Below are positions 13,492-27,329 of a stretch of DNA of 64,000 bases, piece by piece. This DNA comes from Hyaloscypha bicolor E (lineage: Eukaryota; Ascomycota; Leotiomycetes; Helotiales; Hyaloscyphaceae). The stretch's first letter is position 1. Each line of letters begins with the position of its first letter. The position numbers and the translations under genes are program-made. Below the pieces are notes generated by a model, which saw nothing but the letters and a program-made list of their open reading frames with translations, was not told the origin of the DNA and did not search any database. The stretch lies in the NCBI RefSeq assembly GCF_002865645.1, contig NW_020194530.1:131739-195738 (forward strand). The letters are read 5' to 3'.

Positions 13492-13765
13492 TATTATAAT
13501 TCTTAGATATCCGGTATCTAAAATATTTTACTAGATATTAGATGCCTTCTAGATATATATAATATAGCTGCTTTATTAGAGAAATATACTTGAAATATAC
13601 TAGAGATATTTAGAAAACTAAGTCTCTTTAGAACTAGTATATTATAAGATATATATATTTTCTTATAGCCTCCTATATTCTAGTTTTCTTTTCTTTAGCT
13701 TTGAATTATTTTTATAAGAAATCTTTTATCTTACTTTCTAAGCCCTAAATACCGTACCCGTAATA
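13492..13765 (+). repeat. 3' LTR of gypsy element A
   Basis: 274 bp copy of 7082-7355, differing from it mainly by C/T and G/A changes. A purine-rich run (aaagagagaaata) just upstream is a likely polypurine tract. It is followed by the target duplication atagc. Confidence 0.9.
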
Positions 13766-13901
13766 ATAGCCTAAAATCTTAATTAGAATTAGTAATTTAA
13801 TTTTTAATATTTATTAGCTTTCTTTTTTCTAAAAATTATAAAAATTATAAGTATATTTATAGCTTTTATTAATTAATTTTAAATTTTTTTATTATAATTA
13901 T

Positions 13902-14183
13902 TATTAGTTTACTAGTAATATATAATACTATTATATAGTTATAAAATACTATTTATATAAGGTTAGTAAAGTTGTTTTTTAAAAGTAGAAATTATAGTAT
14001 TATAATATTAATATATAATTCCTAAATCTATTAAACCTAAAAGAATCTAGTTTACTAGTTAAATTACTAATAGGATATAAGGTTATATAACTATATCTCG
14101 TATTTTATATCTTATTACTTATATCTTATATCTCGTATCCCGTAACTATATATATAATTTTTAAAGAAATAACTATATTAATA
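13902..14183 (-). repeat. Copia LTR (3' LTR in coding sense)
   Basis: 282 bp, running from TATTAGTTTACTAG to TAATA. It matches the split copy at 26895-26935 plus 39208-39470 and the inverted copy at 56907-57143. It contains a tract of short repeats built on tatctcgtat and tatcttattac (about 14091-14143) whose copy number differs between the LTRs. Confidence 0.8.
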
Positions 14184-17100
14184 CTAGAAACTCTCTAAAA
14201 AACGCGAAAAATAATATCTTTCTCTAATTATATATAAATTCCCTAATCTGGCCTAATACTAGATTTCCTAAATACTCTATATATTTATATTATTTCTAAG
14301 GTTTTAGTTATATATTAAAGGCTATAACCTTTTATATATAACTTTTTCTTTTATAATATTTTCTTATCTTATATATTTATTTTCTGTTTTATTTATACTT
14401 AACCTATTTCTTTATATTTAATTATATAATATTTATATTAATTAGGTATTTAAGGGTATTTATTAGCTTTAATTTTATTATAAAATTAATAGAATTTAAT
14501 TCTTTCTTAATTTATTTAACTTCTATAATTTCTTATTATTTATATATCTAGTAAAGATATATTATATTAATTATTAGATGCTTTTCTCAAGTAATTCCTA
14601 ATTTAATAAGGCATTTATATAATAACTTTGAATTTATATAGATTACTAGTAATAGTTCTATTTCTAGTATTTTATTAATTATAGATTTAACTAAAGTACC
14701 TATATTAAAGCTATAAGCTATACTATAAAGTTCTAAAGCTAGAATACTTCTAGTAACTCTTTTATATTTAGTAAAGAACTAGTAGATAATATTAGTATAT
14801 CTAGTTCTATTTACTAGAACTAGAATATATCTAATTTAGAAAAAGAAATCTTTATTATTTATAAATAAAACATTTATAAAAATAATTAAATATAAGAACT
14901 TCTTTATTAACTTTACGAATTTTAGTTCTTTAGTAATATTCTTAATTTGCTATTAAATATACTTATTAAATGCCTTTATATTAGTTTCTAAAGATTTAAT
15001 AGCTTAAATAATAATTAATAAGTTATATAAAGCTTCTAGTTAATAGATTAATATAATATATATTTCTCTAGTATATTAGGTAATATATTAGTTTTTAATA
15101 AAGAAATTTTAATAAATAGTACTTCTATTACTTATAATAATAATATTCTTTATAGAAATAGTTTAGAGGTTTTTATACTAGTATTCCTATATAAGAGTAA
15201 TTCTAGTAGTATTTATATAAATAATACTTTTATTAAACTTGAGATTATAATTAAAAATAAGGAATTTATATTTCTTAGCTAAAAACTTAGTTTTATAAAG
15301 CTTTAGTTACTTTGCTTTTATAAAATTATTAGTTCTAATAAATAAGGTATTATTAGTTTAAAGGCTAATAATTCCGAAGAATTACTTGTTATAAAAGAGG
15401 CAAGAATTATAAGTTAATTATTTTATAAAAAGCTTATTAATATAATAGGAATAATAAGTCTTAAACTAGTAATTTCTAGCTTCTAGTATATTATATAGTA
15501 GTTTCATAACTTTTAGAACCGAATTATTATTTAGATTTAGCTTTCTAGTAAGCTTATAAGATAGGTTAATATAAAAATTATAGTTAAATAAGGTTATTAA
15601 TTAGATATAAGCTTGCGAGATATTATATAAATATAATTCTATAGTATTTATTATTATAATAATAATATTAAGAATAATTCTCTGGCTAATATATTAAATA
15701 GTAAGTAATTATATTAATATTATATATTTCTTATTATTATTATAAGCCTAAATAACTAGTTTTAATTTCTTAAGCTTTTTTTTTATACTCTTATTCTTAA
15801 TCTTATTAATAAACCGAAAGTTAAAGATATATATCTTTTTTAGTACCTGAGATCTAGAAATAACCTCTAATATATTCTTTTCTAGAAAGCTAGTAACTTT
15901 AACTTAATAAAAATTCTTATATAGGTTATTATCTTATAGAAATACTATAAAATCCGGGTTATTATAAGAGTATTCTCTATTATACTTTAGTAAAATAGCG
16001 GGAATAATAAAAGGAATTATATCTGTATTACTTTTAGCCTTATTATAATATTTGGAAATAGATTTAGGTTTAGGGCTATTAGTAATAATCTTAATATCTC
16101 TTATATAAAAGGGCTTTATAAAAGTTAAATAAAAGGTAGTATTACTATATAGTAAAGCTAGTTTATAGTTCTTCTTATTAATAGCTACTAGCTTATATAG
16201 CCTATTTTAATTATTAGAATAACTAGTATTTCTTTTATATTATATAAGAATATCCGGATTTAAGAAAAGTTTATAGATATTAGTAATACTAGAACTATTT
16301 CGGGTATTTAGGGCATTTATAATCTGGTATCTAGCTTAAAGCTTCTGAATTTCTATTATTATTTTCTTAAGTATTACTAATTACTATAATATAGTTAGTA
16401 ATAAAGTATTATATTTAGTTATTTAAGATAAAATACTATAAACTAAAAGAGTTAGAATAATACTATTAAGTCTAATAGAATTATTAATAGCCTTAAAAGC
16501 TATTTAGAGTATAGTATTCTTATTAATTCTATTAATTTCGCTTATAATAATAAAATAAATATATTAAATCGGGTTATAGTAATATTCTATAATTTTAATA
16601 GAATTATAAGCTTTTATAGAAATTATTTTAACCTTAGTTTCTATAATATTTATAAGCTAAGTAAACTCTTTACTAGTAAACTACTTTCTAGTATCTACTA
16701 TAATCTAATTAGGAAGGCCTAAATAAATATTAATCTAATATTATTTTAGGGTATCTTAAATATATAATATACTAATATTTTAAAGCTATTAGCCGGCTTA
16801 ATATTAAGTGCCTTTATTAATAATATAAAATATAGACTTACTAGAAATATAGAAAATATTAATAATAATAGAATAATTAAAGCTAATAATATTTCTTAGA
16901 TTAAACTTGAATTATTCTAGTAATTATCTGAATTTCTAGTATTACTTATAGTATTTTATAAGATATTTAAAGGCTTTTATATTAATATTATAGCCTGTTT
17001 ATTCTAGTATATTTCGGAGCTTATTAATAAATAAATAACTAAAATAATAAAATAGATATTATAATTTAATTTCTATAAGAAAACAAGAGTTATAAATAAA

Positions 17101-17497
17101 GAATTCGGAAATAAAGCTTTATAGAATAGTATTCTAAAGTAAAAAAAAATATCTAAAACATTATATTATAAATATAAAGTATTTATTAGAAATAATAAGA
17201 TAATTAGTAAGATTATTAAAATAGATTTCTAGTTTATTTATATTAGCTAAGCTAAGTAAAAATAAAGTCTTTATAAGTATAATATAGAATTATATTTACC
17301 TAATTAGTATTCTTACTATTATAAATCTAATAAAGAATATAGATCTAATACTAAACTAAATATTAACTTAATCTTTAATAGTTTTATTAAGTTAGATACT
17401 ATTATTAGTTTATTATTAAGCTTAGAATTAGTTAGAACTAGTAATTAAGAATCTAGAAGCTCTAGTATTAATTATAATTCTATAAAAGTAGTAAATA
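14184..17497 (-). pseudogene. Copia pol relic (reverse transcriptase, RNase H and integrase side)
   Basis: On the minus strand near 15250-15560, one frame matches the copia reverse-transcriptase/RNase H junction. It shows an FGIISL-TNNTLFI string, where active elements have a GLQTDDTL-type string, followed by KAK-LKLYKTKFLAKKYKFL. The Asp-Asp to Asn-Asn change and the TAA codons at Gln positions fit RIP. The piece from about 16500 to 17497 should hold the integrase by position, but I could not read a clear motif. Chromovirus B1 interrupts the segment at 17497/24491. Confidence 0.7.
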
Positions 17498-17800
17498 TGT
17501 AATGGGCACATATAATAGTATATAGACAGGTATTAGATATCATAAATCTAGTTTCCTATTTTGAGTATAGCTTGCGATTGGAATTATATAGATTATATGG
17601 GATTTCCTAATTAAGTAAAGGGCTTTATATACCTAGCTAAGTACTAGGGAATATATAGGGAAACGCTCCTAGCTTTGGAAGGGGCATTAATTAGTCTCTT
17701 ATTAGAATTAATTCTTGGAATTAGTTATATTTATAAGTATTACTTTATAGCTTACTTACTTTAATTACTTATATATTACCCTGCTATTACGTATCTTATA
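17498..17800 (+). repeat. 5' LTR of B1
   Basis: 303 bp from TGTAATGGG to CTTATA, repeated at 24188-24490. The first bases are unmutated here, whereas the 3' copy reads tataataga. Confidence 0.92.
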
Positions 17801-17899
17801 TTCTAATTAATCTAACCTTCGGGGAGCAGTTCGTTATAAGGTAGTTAAGCCATTAATAGATAAAACCACTAATAGCTAGAGTATTAACTAGAAAAAGCG

Positions 17900-20800
17900 C
17901 CTCTACTATTACTAGGGTAACCTAGTCGGATATCTAGGGGAGCGCCTAGTTAGCCACTCTAGCTACTGCCTAATTAGGAAAAGGAAGTAGAACTCAGATA
18001 CTTCTAGAACTAGCTGGCAGGATAATAATAACGGAGAAGCTAGTAGTAGCTCGTTATTATATTACTAAGTTAGAAGTAGAGATATAATAGAGGGAGGATC
18101 TAGAGAATTTGGAAGCTCAGATTCGCCGTCTTAAGGATATTCAGGTACCCATTATAGAACCTATTATATTACTAGTAATATGTTTAGTTTATAGGACTCC
18201 AAAAACCCGAGAATTACTAACCTATAAGGGGAAAAGTATTAAGAAAGCCCAGAACTTCTTTTACTAGGCGAAGCTAAAATAGTATAAAGACGGCAGGATT
18301 ATATGGGCTATAGATATAGTAAAGATTATATATTATACTTCCTATTTTAAGGATATAGCTAGGAATATCTGGAAGTATAGGAAGTAATTAGTAGGTATTA
18401 ATACTATAGATTAGGAGACCTTTATTAAGTTTATAAAGAATTCTATCTTGGATTCGGAGAATTATAGTAATAATACCCTTACTAAGTTTAAGGATATAAA
18501 ATAGTAGCCAGGTTAGAGTATCTAAAGCTTTATATCCTACTTAGATAGCCTATTAGATAACTTGGGATATATGGATTTGCTATAAGAATAGAATAACTTA
18601 TTTAATAGCTTAAGGCAAGAGATTCGGGACAAGATTAATTACTAAGGAAATACTCTATAAGAAAGAAAGAAGCTTATTTCTATAGCTATAAGAGTCAAGA
18701 ATAACTTAAACTAGTCTGCTTAATAGAAATATAATAATAAGCTAACGGGTTAATAAAAGAAAGAAAATTAGAGAAAGGAAAAAGGAAATAATAAAGGGAA
18801 ATAGAAGAGAAGTATATCCCTATTACGAGATTCATATAACCGGAATAGTAAAAGTATAGTAATAGAGTCTAATATAGTACCCGTATTAGGATCTATAAGA
18901 CCGGATATAACTTGCTTTACTTACTAGAAAAAGGATTACTATATTACTACCTGCCCAAATTAGGGAAAACCGACTTACTATAATTATAATAAGTCTAGCT
19001 ATAAGATATATAAGTACCCAGAACTAAAGAAGCCGGGAAACGGGTATGCCCTATAATAGTTATACTTATTTATATTATAGAGGGCAAGGCCCCTAAAACG
19101 AGAATAATAATTAAGGTTACTATTAAGATAAGGAAAGATAGGTAAAAGGTTAGAGTATTAGTTAACTCGGGTATAGAGGCCAATTATATAAAGAGGAGGT
19201 TAGCCTTAGATATAGGTATTTCATTAATATTAAGAGTAATTCCCTTATTCTTACTAGAGAGAAAAAGGATTTATTTATATAGAAATTATATTCTTGGAAT
19301 TACTACCGAGAATATATTAGGAAACTAAAGAAAGGCTAATATATATTTTATATTATATAATTTTAATCTAAACTATATTAATATAATACTTGGATTTCTA
19401 TAGCTTTACTAGGTTAATTTCCTAATTTCCTTTAGGGAAGTAATATAAAGATACTAGATTTGACTATAAAAGATTAAAGTTCTAAATACTAGGAAGTTTA
19501 CTAAAGTAGTAAAGTATAAGGTATATGTTTTTCTATTAACTACCTATCCTATAATAAATAGCTAAAGGATTACTACTATTACTATAAACGGAATAGCTAT
19601 ACTTCCCAGAAAGTATTAGGATCTTCTCCGAGTATTCTCTATAGAGGCTATAGGTATACTGCCTAATTACTATATAATAAAGTATTATATAGATCTGGAA
19701 CCAGGATTCTAATTACTATATGGTCCTATATATACTTTATTAGAAAGAGAGCTTAAAGTTCTTTGGAAATATCTTAATACTAGCTTGGAGAAGAAATAAA
19801 TCCGTTATTTTACTAGTCTAGCTAGTACCCTAATTATATTTGTTCTAAAGAAAAAAGGCGGCCTATATCTATATATTAACTACTAGGGTCTAAATAGGAT
19901 TACTATTAAGAACCAAACGCCATTACTACTTATTAGTAAGATAATAGACAGGCTTTATAAAGCAAAGATATATATAAAGCTAGATTTAAAGAATACTTAT
20001 TATTAGTTGCGAATATGGGAGAGTAATAAATAAAAGATAATATTCCGAATATATTATAGATATTTTGAGTATTATATTATACTTTTTGGACTATCTAATA
20101 CTCCGGTAATATTCTAGGTATATATTAACCATATACTAGTAGGCCTTATAGATATTATTTATATGATCTATCTAGATAATATTTTAATTTATTTAGAGAA
20201 TCCAGAATAGTATATAATAGCGGTCTAATATATATTTAAGTAATTATAGTAATACTAGCTCTTTATAAACTTGGTAAAATGCGAGTTTAATATAGAGAGA
20301 ATAGAATTCCTGGGATTTATAATTAGCCCAGATAGTATAGAAATAGAGGCTAGCCGGGTTATAGCTATTAGGGAATAGCTAGCCCCAAAGAATAATATCC
20401 GAGAAATCCAAGTATTCCTGGGTTTTGCTAACTTTTACTAGAGATTTATTTATAGATATTCTAGGGTAATAAAAGAATTAACTAATTTACTAAAAACTAG
20501 CAGAAAACTACTATATTAGTTTAGCTAGACGAATAAGATAAATAAGGCTTTTAGGAAGCTATAAATTATATTTATAATAGTACTAATCCTTTATTATTTC
20601 AATCTAGCCTTAAAGATTTATATGAAAACGGATACTTTAGGATTCATAGTTATAGGTATAATTTCCTAGCTCTTTAGTAAGAAGGCGGAAGCCAGGTAAT
20701 ACCCTATTACTTTCTATTTAAAAAAGATAACTATAATTAAGAGCAGGTATAAGATATATAACTCTAAACTCTTAGCTATTATTCTAGTATTCCATACTTA

Positions 20801-22830
20801 GTAGTATTATCTAATATATATCCGGTATACTATTATTATTAAGACAGATTATAATAACTTGAAATACTTTATAACTAAGAGAAAACTAAATAGTTAATAG
20901 ATAAGATAGATAAAGAAGCTAGTTGCCTTTAACTTTGTCTTAGAATACCGGCCGGAGTATAGTAATCCCGCTAATAGGCTATTAAGGAGGCCAGACTTTA
21001 TAGCAGGTATAAATAAAGACACTTTACTATCTATGCTTTATAATAAGCTATAGAATACAGAATAGAGAACCCTATAGGTAGTAGTAATAGAATGCTATAC
21101 TATTCCTATAATACCGTAATATAAGGCCCAGGAAAGAGGAAGTAGGTACTCTTTAATTAGCGAGATACTAAGGAATTCCGAAGAGGAAGTCTATTTTAGT
21201 AATAAAGTAGTACCAGAGATATTACTACTTGAGCCTATTACTAGTATAGCTAGTTATAAATAGTATATACTACGGATTCTAGCTATATAAGTAGCTAGGT
21301 CCAAAATAGTATATAAGGAAAGCAGAAAGATATTATTTAAACTACTATTATAATACTAAAGGCTCGATCTATTAGTATAATACCGGTAATATAAATAGTT
21401 CTTAAAGGGGACCTCTACTAGAGCTATTAAGACTTGGGAACTTAATATATCTGGGTTATTAAGATATTAGGGTACTATCTATATACTAAATAAGCCGGCT
21501 CTCAAAGAAGAATTACTATAAGCTAACTATAATAATCCTATAGATAGGTATTTTAGTACTAGCAAGATACTAGAGATCCTCTAGAGAAAATACTTCTAGT
21601 AAAGTATAAGAAAGAATATAAAAGACTATATTAGAACTTGTCCTATATATTAATAAACTAAGGTAAAGAGATATCTGCCATATAGCATACTTAGTTTATT
21701 TCCCCTCTCCTCTAAGCCATAGCAAGAAATTACTATGGATTTTATTACGGGGCTATTTCCTTCTAGGTTTTATAGTAAAGTATATGATTTTATACTTATT
21801 ATTATTAATAGATATACGAAAATAATATAATATATTCCGACTACTAAGGAGATCTTGGCTCCTGAGCTAGCAGAGCTATTTATATACTATATTATTAAAG
21901 ACTTTGGTATACTTGCAAGTATAACTTCTAATAGAGGATCTGTCTTTATAAGTAAGTTCTAGTCAAGTCTATACTTCTACTTAAAGGTTTAATAACGGCT
22001 AAGTATAGTATTCTACCCGTAAACTAATAGATAAACAGAGAATCTAAACTAAACTCTAGAATAATACTTGAGGTACTATACTAGTTACTAGTAGGATAAC
22101 TAGGTAGTAAAGCTTGCTCTTATAGAATTTATATATAATAACTCTATATATTTAATAATAGGAATATCCCTATTCTATGCCTTATACGGATTCTATCCTA
22201 GTATTAAATTATATATTAAAGATAATGTTCCAGAAAGAAGGGCGCCGGTAATATAGGAAAGAGTATAAAGAATTTAAGTAAAACGGGAGATACTAGAGAA
22301 ATAATAGCAAGAAGTAGTAAATATATAAAAAAAGTACTATAATAAGAAATATATTAATAAGAAGTTCAAGATATATAATAAAATCATGCTTTATATAAAG
22401 AATATTTAATAGCTATAACCTAGTATAAAGCTAGTAGATAGATATCTCGGCTCTTTTAAAGTTCTAGAAGTTATAGGAATATATAAATAGGTATATTACT
22501 TGGAATTACTACTATTATATTAGATCTATAATATTTTCTATATTTCTTTCTTAGAACTATAGTACCTATAAGCTAGTACTATAGTAAAACCAGAGCCGGT
22601 CGAGATCGAGAGTAAAGAGGAATTTGAGGTAGAATTCATTATGGCCTATAGAGAAGACAGAAAAGGAAAAAAGTATCTCATTTATTAGAAGGGCTACTTA
22701 CTAGTAAATAATATATGGGAATTACTAAGTAATCTAGAGAATATAGCTCAAGAATTACAAGAATACTTGGAAAAGAGTAATATCGCAATACTATTAGCTA
22801 AACGGAAGCATAAAAGATAAATGCTTTTAT
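17900..22830 (+). pseudogene. gag-pol relic of chromovirus B1 with chromodomain
   Basis: Plus-strand translation gives, in order: a coiled-coil gag region near 18000-18130; a zinc knuckle near 18913-18954 (CFTY then YYITTC, His and Cys partly lost); a protease with VLVNSG for VLVDSG near 19155; and reverse transcriptase from about 19840. The catalytic box is YLDN at 20169-20180, with the second Asp lost. RNase H follows around 20620, an integrase core near 21730-21900, and a chromodomain near 22640-22770 with the YLIY-KGYLLVNN-WELLSNLEN pattern of chromovirus integrase tails. TAA and TAG replace Gln and Trp throughout. Chromodomains in this class bind methylated H3K9 and steer insertion to heterochromatin. 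Confidence 0.85.
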
Positions 22831-24187
22831 TAGGAAACTATTAAAAAACCATATATTTATTCTTGGAAAAACTATATAAAAATTATTAAAAACTCTAATT
22901 TCTATATCTTATAAATACCCTACTCTTATAACTACTCTCTACTATCCTTATTATTATCCTTATTAGGATTCTCTCAAGAAATAAGTAATAAATTAGCCTA
23001 TAAAGCTATTAGCTATTAGTAAGAAACAAGAAAGAAGTAAGCTTATTTAATATTAAAAAATATTAATTATATTATTAAGAGTACTTTATACTTACACTAA
23101 GCTAGTAAGAATTACTTGACCTATTCCTTGGATTATTAGGGAAATCCGTTAGCCTCAAATAATAGCTTTAATACGAGAAGTATATATAATTTAGTATAGA
23201 AAAAGGGTAATAATAGCTTTCTTTCTTTCGGGCAAAGAATAGGAAAGACGCTTATATATATTAATAGCTTAAAAAAGGCGGTTTAACTATATTATATATA
23301 CTTAAGAAACCTTGAATAATATTAGAATAAGGAATAAAAAAAGGAATTTATAACTTATAGGATTATACTTCTTATTCTTAAAGTAATAGTAATTATATAC
23401 TAAGTAATTATTACTCTTAATATAAGTAAGATTAGGAAACTTGGTAATATTCTTGGAATATTAAAGATAGTAAGAGCAAATTAAGGATATAAAAGTATTA
23501 GCCAAACGGGTAGTAATAGGCTAATAAGTACTAAGAGAAGTATTTATCTTAATAAATAAAGAAATAAAAAAGAGAATTAGAAGGGAACTTAAATAAAGCT
23601 TAAATAAGGCTTAAAGAAGCTTAAAGGAGCTTAAAGAAGGCTTAAAGAAGGAAGGCAAGAGACGAGAAGGAGCTAGGTATAGTATTATGGTTAAGGAAAA
23701 GGAAGATTAGTTAGTAGGAAAAGGGAGGCCTTTTTATAATATCTTTTCCCTAAATAGTAATTATAAATTCGGAACCGGCTCTATACCAGAAATACCCAGA
23801 AAATTCTAAAAAAGGAATTTATAAATAAATCAGAAAATCGGATTAATTTTTCCAAGCTCTTAGGCCTATAAAGTAATAATTTATTTACGAATAGAGGCTA
23901 AGTTAGAATTTATAAACTAATTAGGAGATTAGATAAGCTTTATATCTAATAGTATATACTATATTTATATTACCTTTATAAGAGGGAATTACCAGAGGTA
24001 ATTTACAAACTAGCTAGGAAGGGTTAGTAAACTATATTCTTAACTCTATTACCTGGTATAATAATAGGGTAATTATAGAGAATTTTTGGGGAAAGCCAGC
24101 GGCCAGGAAAGTTTTAGGAAGATATTTATAAAGCTATTTATAGTTTTCCCAGGCCTCTTGGGAATAAGGGCCCAGAGAGGGAATTAA
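22831..24187 (+). other. extra 1.3 kb segment between chromodomain and 3' LTR of B1
   Basis: Ordinary chromoviruses end shortly after the chromodomain. Here about 1.35 kb more precede the 3' LTR, and the same segment is present in B2 (about 37520-38898) and B3 (about 49290-50655). A plus-strand frame near 23570-23760 reads as a Lys/Glu/Leu-rich heptad-like run (KELKEGLKKEGKRR) interrupted by RIP-type stops, followed by VGKGRPFYNIFSL. This suggests a third ORF or a long 3' UTR. No known domain was recognised. Confidence 0.5.
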
Positions 24188-24490
24188 TATAATAGATATA
24201 TATAATAGTATATAGACAGGTATTAGATATTATAGATCTAGTTTCCTATTTTGAATATAGCTTGCGATCAGAATTATATGAATTATATGGGATTTCCTAA
24301 TTAAGTAAAGGGCTTCATATATCTGGCTAAATACTAGGAAATATATAGGGAGATGCTCCTAGCTTTAGAAGGGACATTAATTAGTTTCTTATTAGAATTA
24401 ATTCTTGGAATTAGTTATATTTGCAAGTATTACTCTATAGCTTACTTACCTTAATTACTTATATATTACCCTGCTATTATATATCTTATA
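24188..24490 (+). repeat. 3' LTR of B1
   Basis: 303 bp copy of 17498-17800, followed by the aaata target duplication. Confidence 0.92.
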
Positions 24491-26894
24491 AAATATTATA
24501 TTTTAATATACTATTAATTATAAATATCTGGGTATTTTCTATTAATTTAGTAGGTTCTAGGATATAGTTTTTGCCTATTATTTAATATATAAGAGAAAGG
24601 AAAATAAGGTTATTTATAAGAGTATTAGTTATAGGAATAGTAGAAATAGAAGCTATAGAAGTAGCTAGGAAGCTTTTAATAAAAGTAAAATAGAAATTAG
24701 AATAATATTTCTTTCTTTTATTTATTTCTACTAATAAGGCTTTAAAAGTATTACTTACTAGTTTATTCTTACTATTCTTATTATTTTCTTTTTCTTTAAA
24801 TTTAGTAATATACTATATATAAGTACTACTAAAGCATTTATTAAAGTTATAGGTATTTCGGGATCTAAATTAGTAAATATTTCTATTTTTAAATTAAGCC
24901 TTCTTAGCCTCTTATTTCTCTAGTATATATTTCTATAAATAGTATTCGGGTTTCTTATATATAAAACACGACTTTAAAATATAATTATTATAATTACAGG
25001 ACTTAAAGTAATTATTACGGGTTCTAAAGTTATAGCTAGATTCGTATTAATAATTTCCGGATAAATAATAATTTAAAGAATTTTAAGAATAGTATTATTA
25101 ATTAGTAAAATAGGTTTTAGTAATAATTTATTACTTTTTCTTATAAGTAGTAATAGATAATTAGAGCTTATTAATAAGCTAGTCGAGATTATTAAAAGAG
25201 TCTAAGACTATATATTAGTATACTAATAAATCTTAATAAGAGATAATAATCTTATTATATAAGAATTCGGTATTTTATAAAATAAAAGTAAAGCTATACT
25301 ATAATTTATATAGATTATTAATTAGTATTTAGACAAGCTTAAATATTATTTTTTTAGGGTTTTTTACTATTATAATTACTAAGGTAATAGTACTTTATTT
25401 ATTTAAATTTCAATAATAGAAACTAGGATCTTTAAAAAAGTTATAAATATTTATATAGGCCTCTTTATATATATAACTCGAGAGCTAGTTATTATAGAAG
25501 TAGTTTTATACTAGTTTCTTTAATATAGTAAGAAAAGCTCTTATTAGTACCTTTTCTAGAAGTTTTATATATTAGTAAATATTAAAAAAGATAATAAGTT
25601 TATAATTAAAACTATTATTAGTTTTATTATATTTTTATATTTTGAAATATATCTTTATTATTTTCCTAATAAGCTTTCTAGTAGAAATAGTAAGTATTAA
25701 TTAATAATAGTTTGGGTTTAGTAATAATACTAGTAATAATAAAGATAAAAATAGTAAATAGCCTTAATTTAGAGAAAATAAATAAATAGCTTAATTTCTC
25801 GACTAAGATTATTTAGTTTCCTTATATCTAATTATATCTAGAATAAGATAAACTAATATAATAAGTTCCTAAAGAAAATCTATTCTAATTATATTATTAT
25901 TAATAATATTAGCTTTATTTTATATACTTTTTATTTTTTCTTGAGTAAGATTAATAAAGAATTATATAATAATAAGGTTTCTATAATTCTATTTAATATA
26001 AATACTATTATACTAAAGTTAGGCTTAGAGATTTTATATAAGTATATAGTTAATTAGATTATATACTATAGTATTAAAATTTTTAAAGTTATTCTAAAAT
26101 AAATCCTATAGATTATTATTATTCTTCTTATATAAGATATATTAATATATCTTAGTAATTATATATTTCTAAAGTTTAGCCTTTATTATAATTACCTAAT
26201 TAATACTATTCTCTTATTTCTTAATTAGCTTCTTTCTTTTATTAGTATTTATACTAAACCGAGTTTAGATTCTTTCTAATATATATATATAATTTATAGC
26301 AAGAGGAATTTAAAGATAAGGTAGCTTATAATAGGTTTATAGAAAGAATTTAGTAATAAAGATATCCAGATACCTGATTTAGATATCTAGTTTAGATATC
26401 TAGTAAGGTATTAAAGTAAATATTTTACTCTTAAATATTTCATTTATAATATTTCATCTATAATAAGAAATTTAGGAAGTGAAATATTATAATTCCGAGA
26501 GAGTCTAAAGTTTAAAGAACTCGATTTAATAATAAAATCGAAGTAGTAATTAAAAAGCTTTAAGAATATATATAGGATATATATTCCGGAAAAAGAATTC
26601 TATAAATATAAGTATTATATAAGTAGAAAAGATAGTTTCCAAGAAAGTAGTCTTAGGGCCAAAAGAAGTTAGTTTTAAAAAATAGTAGAAATTAAATAAA
26701 TAGATAATTAAATAGCTAATTACTTATTAATTAGTAAGAGCTAGATATTTTTTCTATAGGCTACTAAATTCTTTTATAAAGTTAATAAGTAGTTTTCTTC
26801 TTTAATATAGAATAGACTAGATTTGTCTTAGGCTACTAAATATTTTTAGAACTAATCTAAAATCTTTTCTAATTTATATATATAAACTAATTAG
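24491..26894 (-). pseudogene. Copia gag side relic
   Basis: This continues the Copia internal region after B1. On the minus strand near 24950-25050 a zinc-binding-like stretch reads SCNYNNYILKSCFIYKKPEYYF. It resembles the Cys-rich gag segment of fungal copia elements with several Cys replaced by Tyr. The rest is stop-riddled. Gag at the high-coordinate end and pol at the low-coordinate end confirm minus-strand orientation. Confidence 0.6.
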
Positions 26895-26935
26895 TATTAG
26901 TTTACTAGTAATATATAGTACTATTATATAGGTAT
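26895..26935 (-). repeat. Copia LTR, first part (interrupted by B2)
   Basis: 41 bp starting TATTAGTTTACTAG, matching the start of the LTR at 13902. It stops at the B2 insertion and resumes at 39208. The last five bases, ggtat, form the target duplication with aatat (39208-39212), differing by two G-to-A changes. Confidence 0.75.
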
Positions 26936-27244
26936 TATAATAGATATATATAATAGTATATAGATAAATATTAGATATTATAGATCTAGTTTCCTATTTT
27001 AGATAAAGCTTATAATTAGAATTATATGAATTATATAGGATTATATTTCCTAGTTAAGTAAAGTACTTTATAGGCTTAGCTAAATACTAGGGAATATATA
27101 GGAAAACGCTTCTAGCTTTAGAAAGAAGTATTAATTAGTCTTTTATTAGAATTAATTCTTGGAATTAGTTATACTTATAAGTATTACTTTATAGCTTACT
27201 TACCTTAACTACTTATATATTACCCTACTATTATATATTTTATA
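26936..27244 (+). repeat. 5' LTR of B2
   Basis: 309 bp, starting tataataga (RIP form of TGTAATGGG) and ending ttttata. Same length as 38899-39207. Confidence 0.88.
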
Positions 27245-27329
27245 TTTTAATTAATTTAATCTTTGGAAAGTAGTTTATTATAAGATAGTTAAGCTATTAA
27301 TAAATAAAAATATTAATAATTAAAGTATT

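Larger units (their letters stand above)
7082..13765 (+). mobile_element. gypsy/Ty3 chromovirus element A, complete but RIP-inactivated
   Basis: A full element of 6684 bp with two 274 bp LTRs in direct orientation and a 5 bp target duplication atagc (7077-7081 and 13766-13770). The LTR ends read TATTA and TAATA, a RIP-altered form of the usual TGTTA/TAACA. Between them, plus-strand relics appear in gypsy order: zinc knuckle, protease, reverse transcriptase, RNase H, integrase, chromodomain. Every domain is broken by TAA or TAG codons that correspond to Gln or Trp. Confidence 0.9.
17498..24490 (+). mobile_element. chromovirus family B, copy B1 (nested in Copia)
   Basis: A complete 6993 bp gypsy element with two 303 bp LTRs and a perfect 5 bp target duplication aaata (17493-17497 and 24491-24495). 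The 5' LTR keeps an intact TGTAA start. B1 is the least degraded of the three family-B copies, and zinc knuckle, protease, reverse transcriptase, integrase and chromodomain relics are readable. It lies inside Copia internal sequence. Confidence 0.92.
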
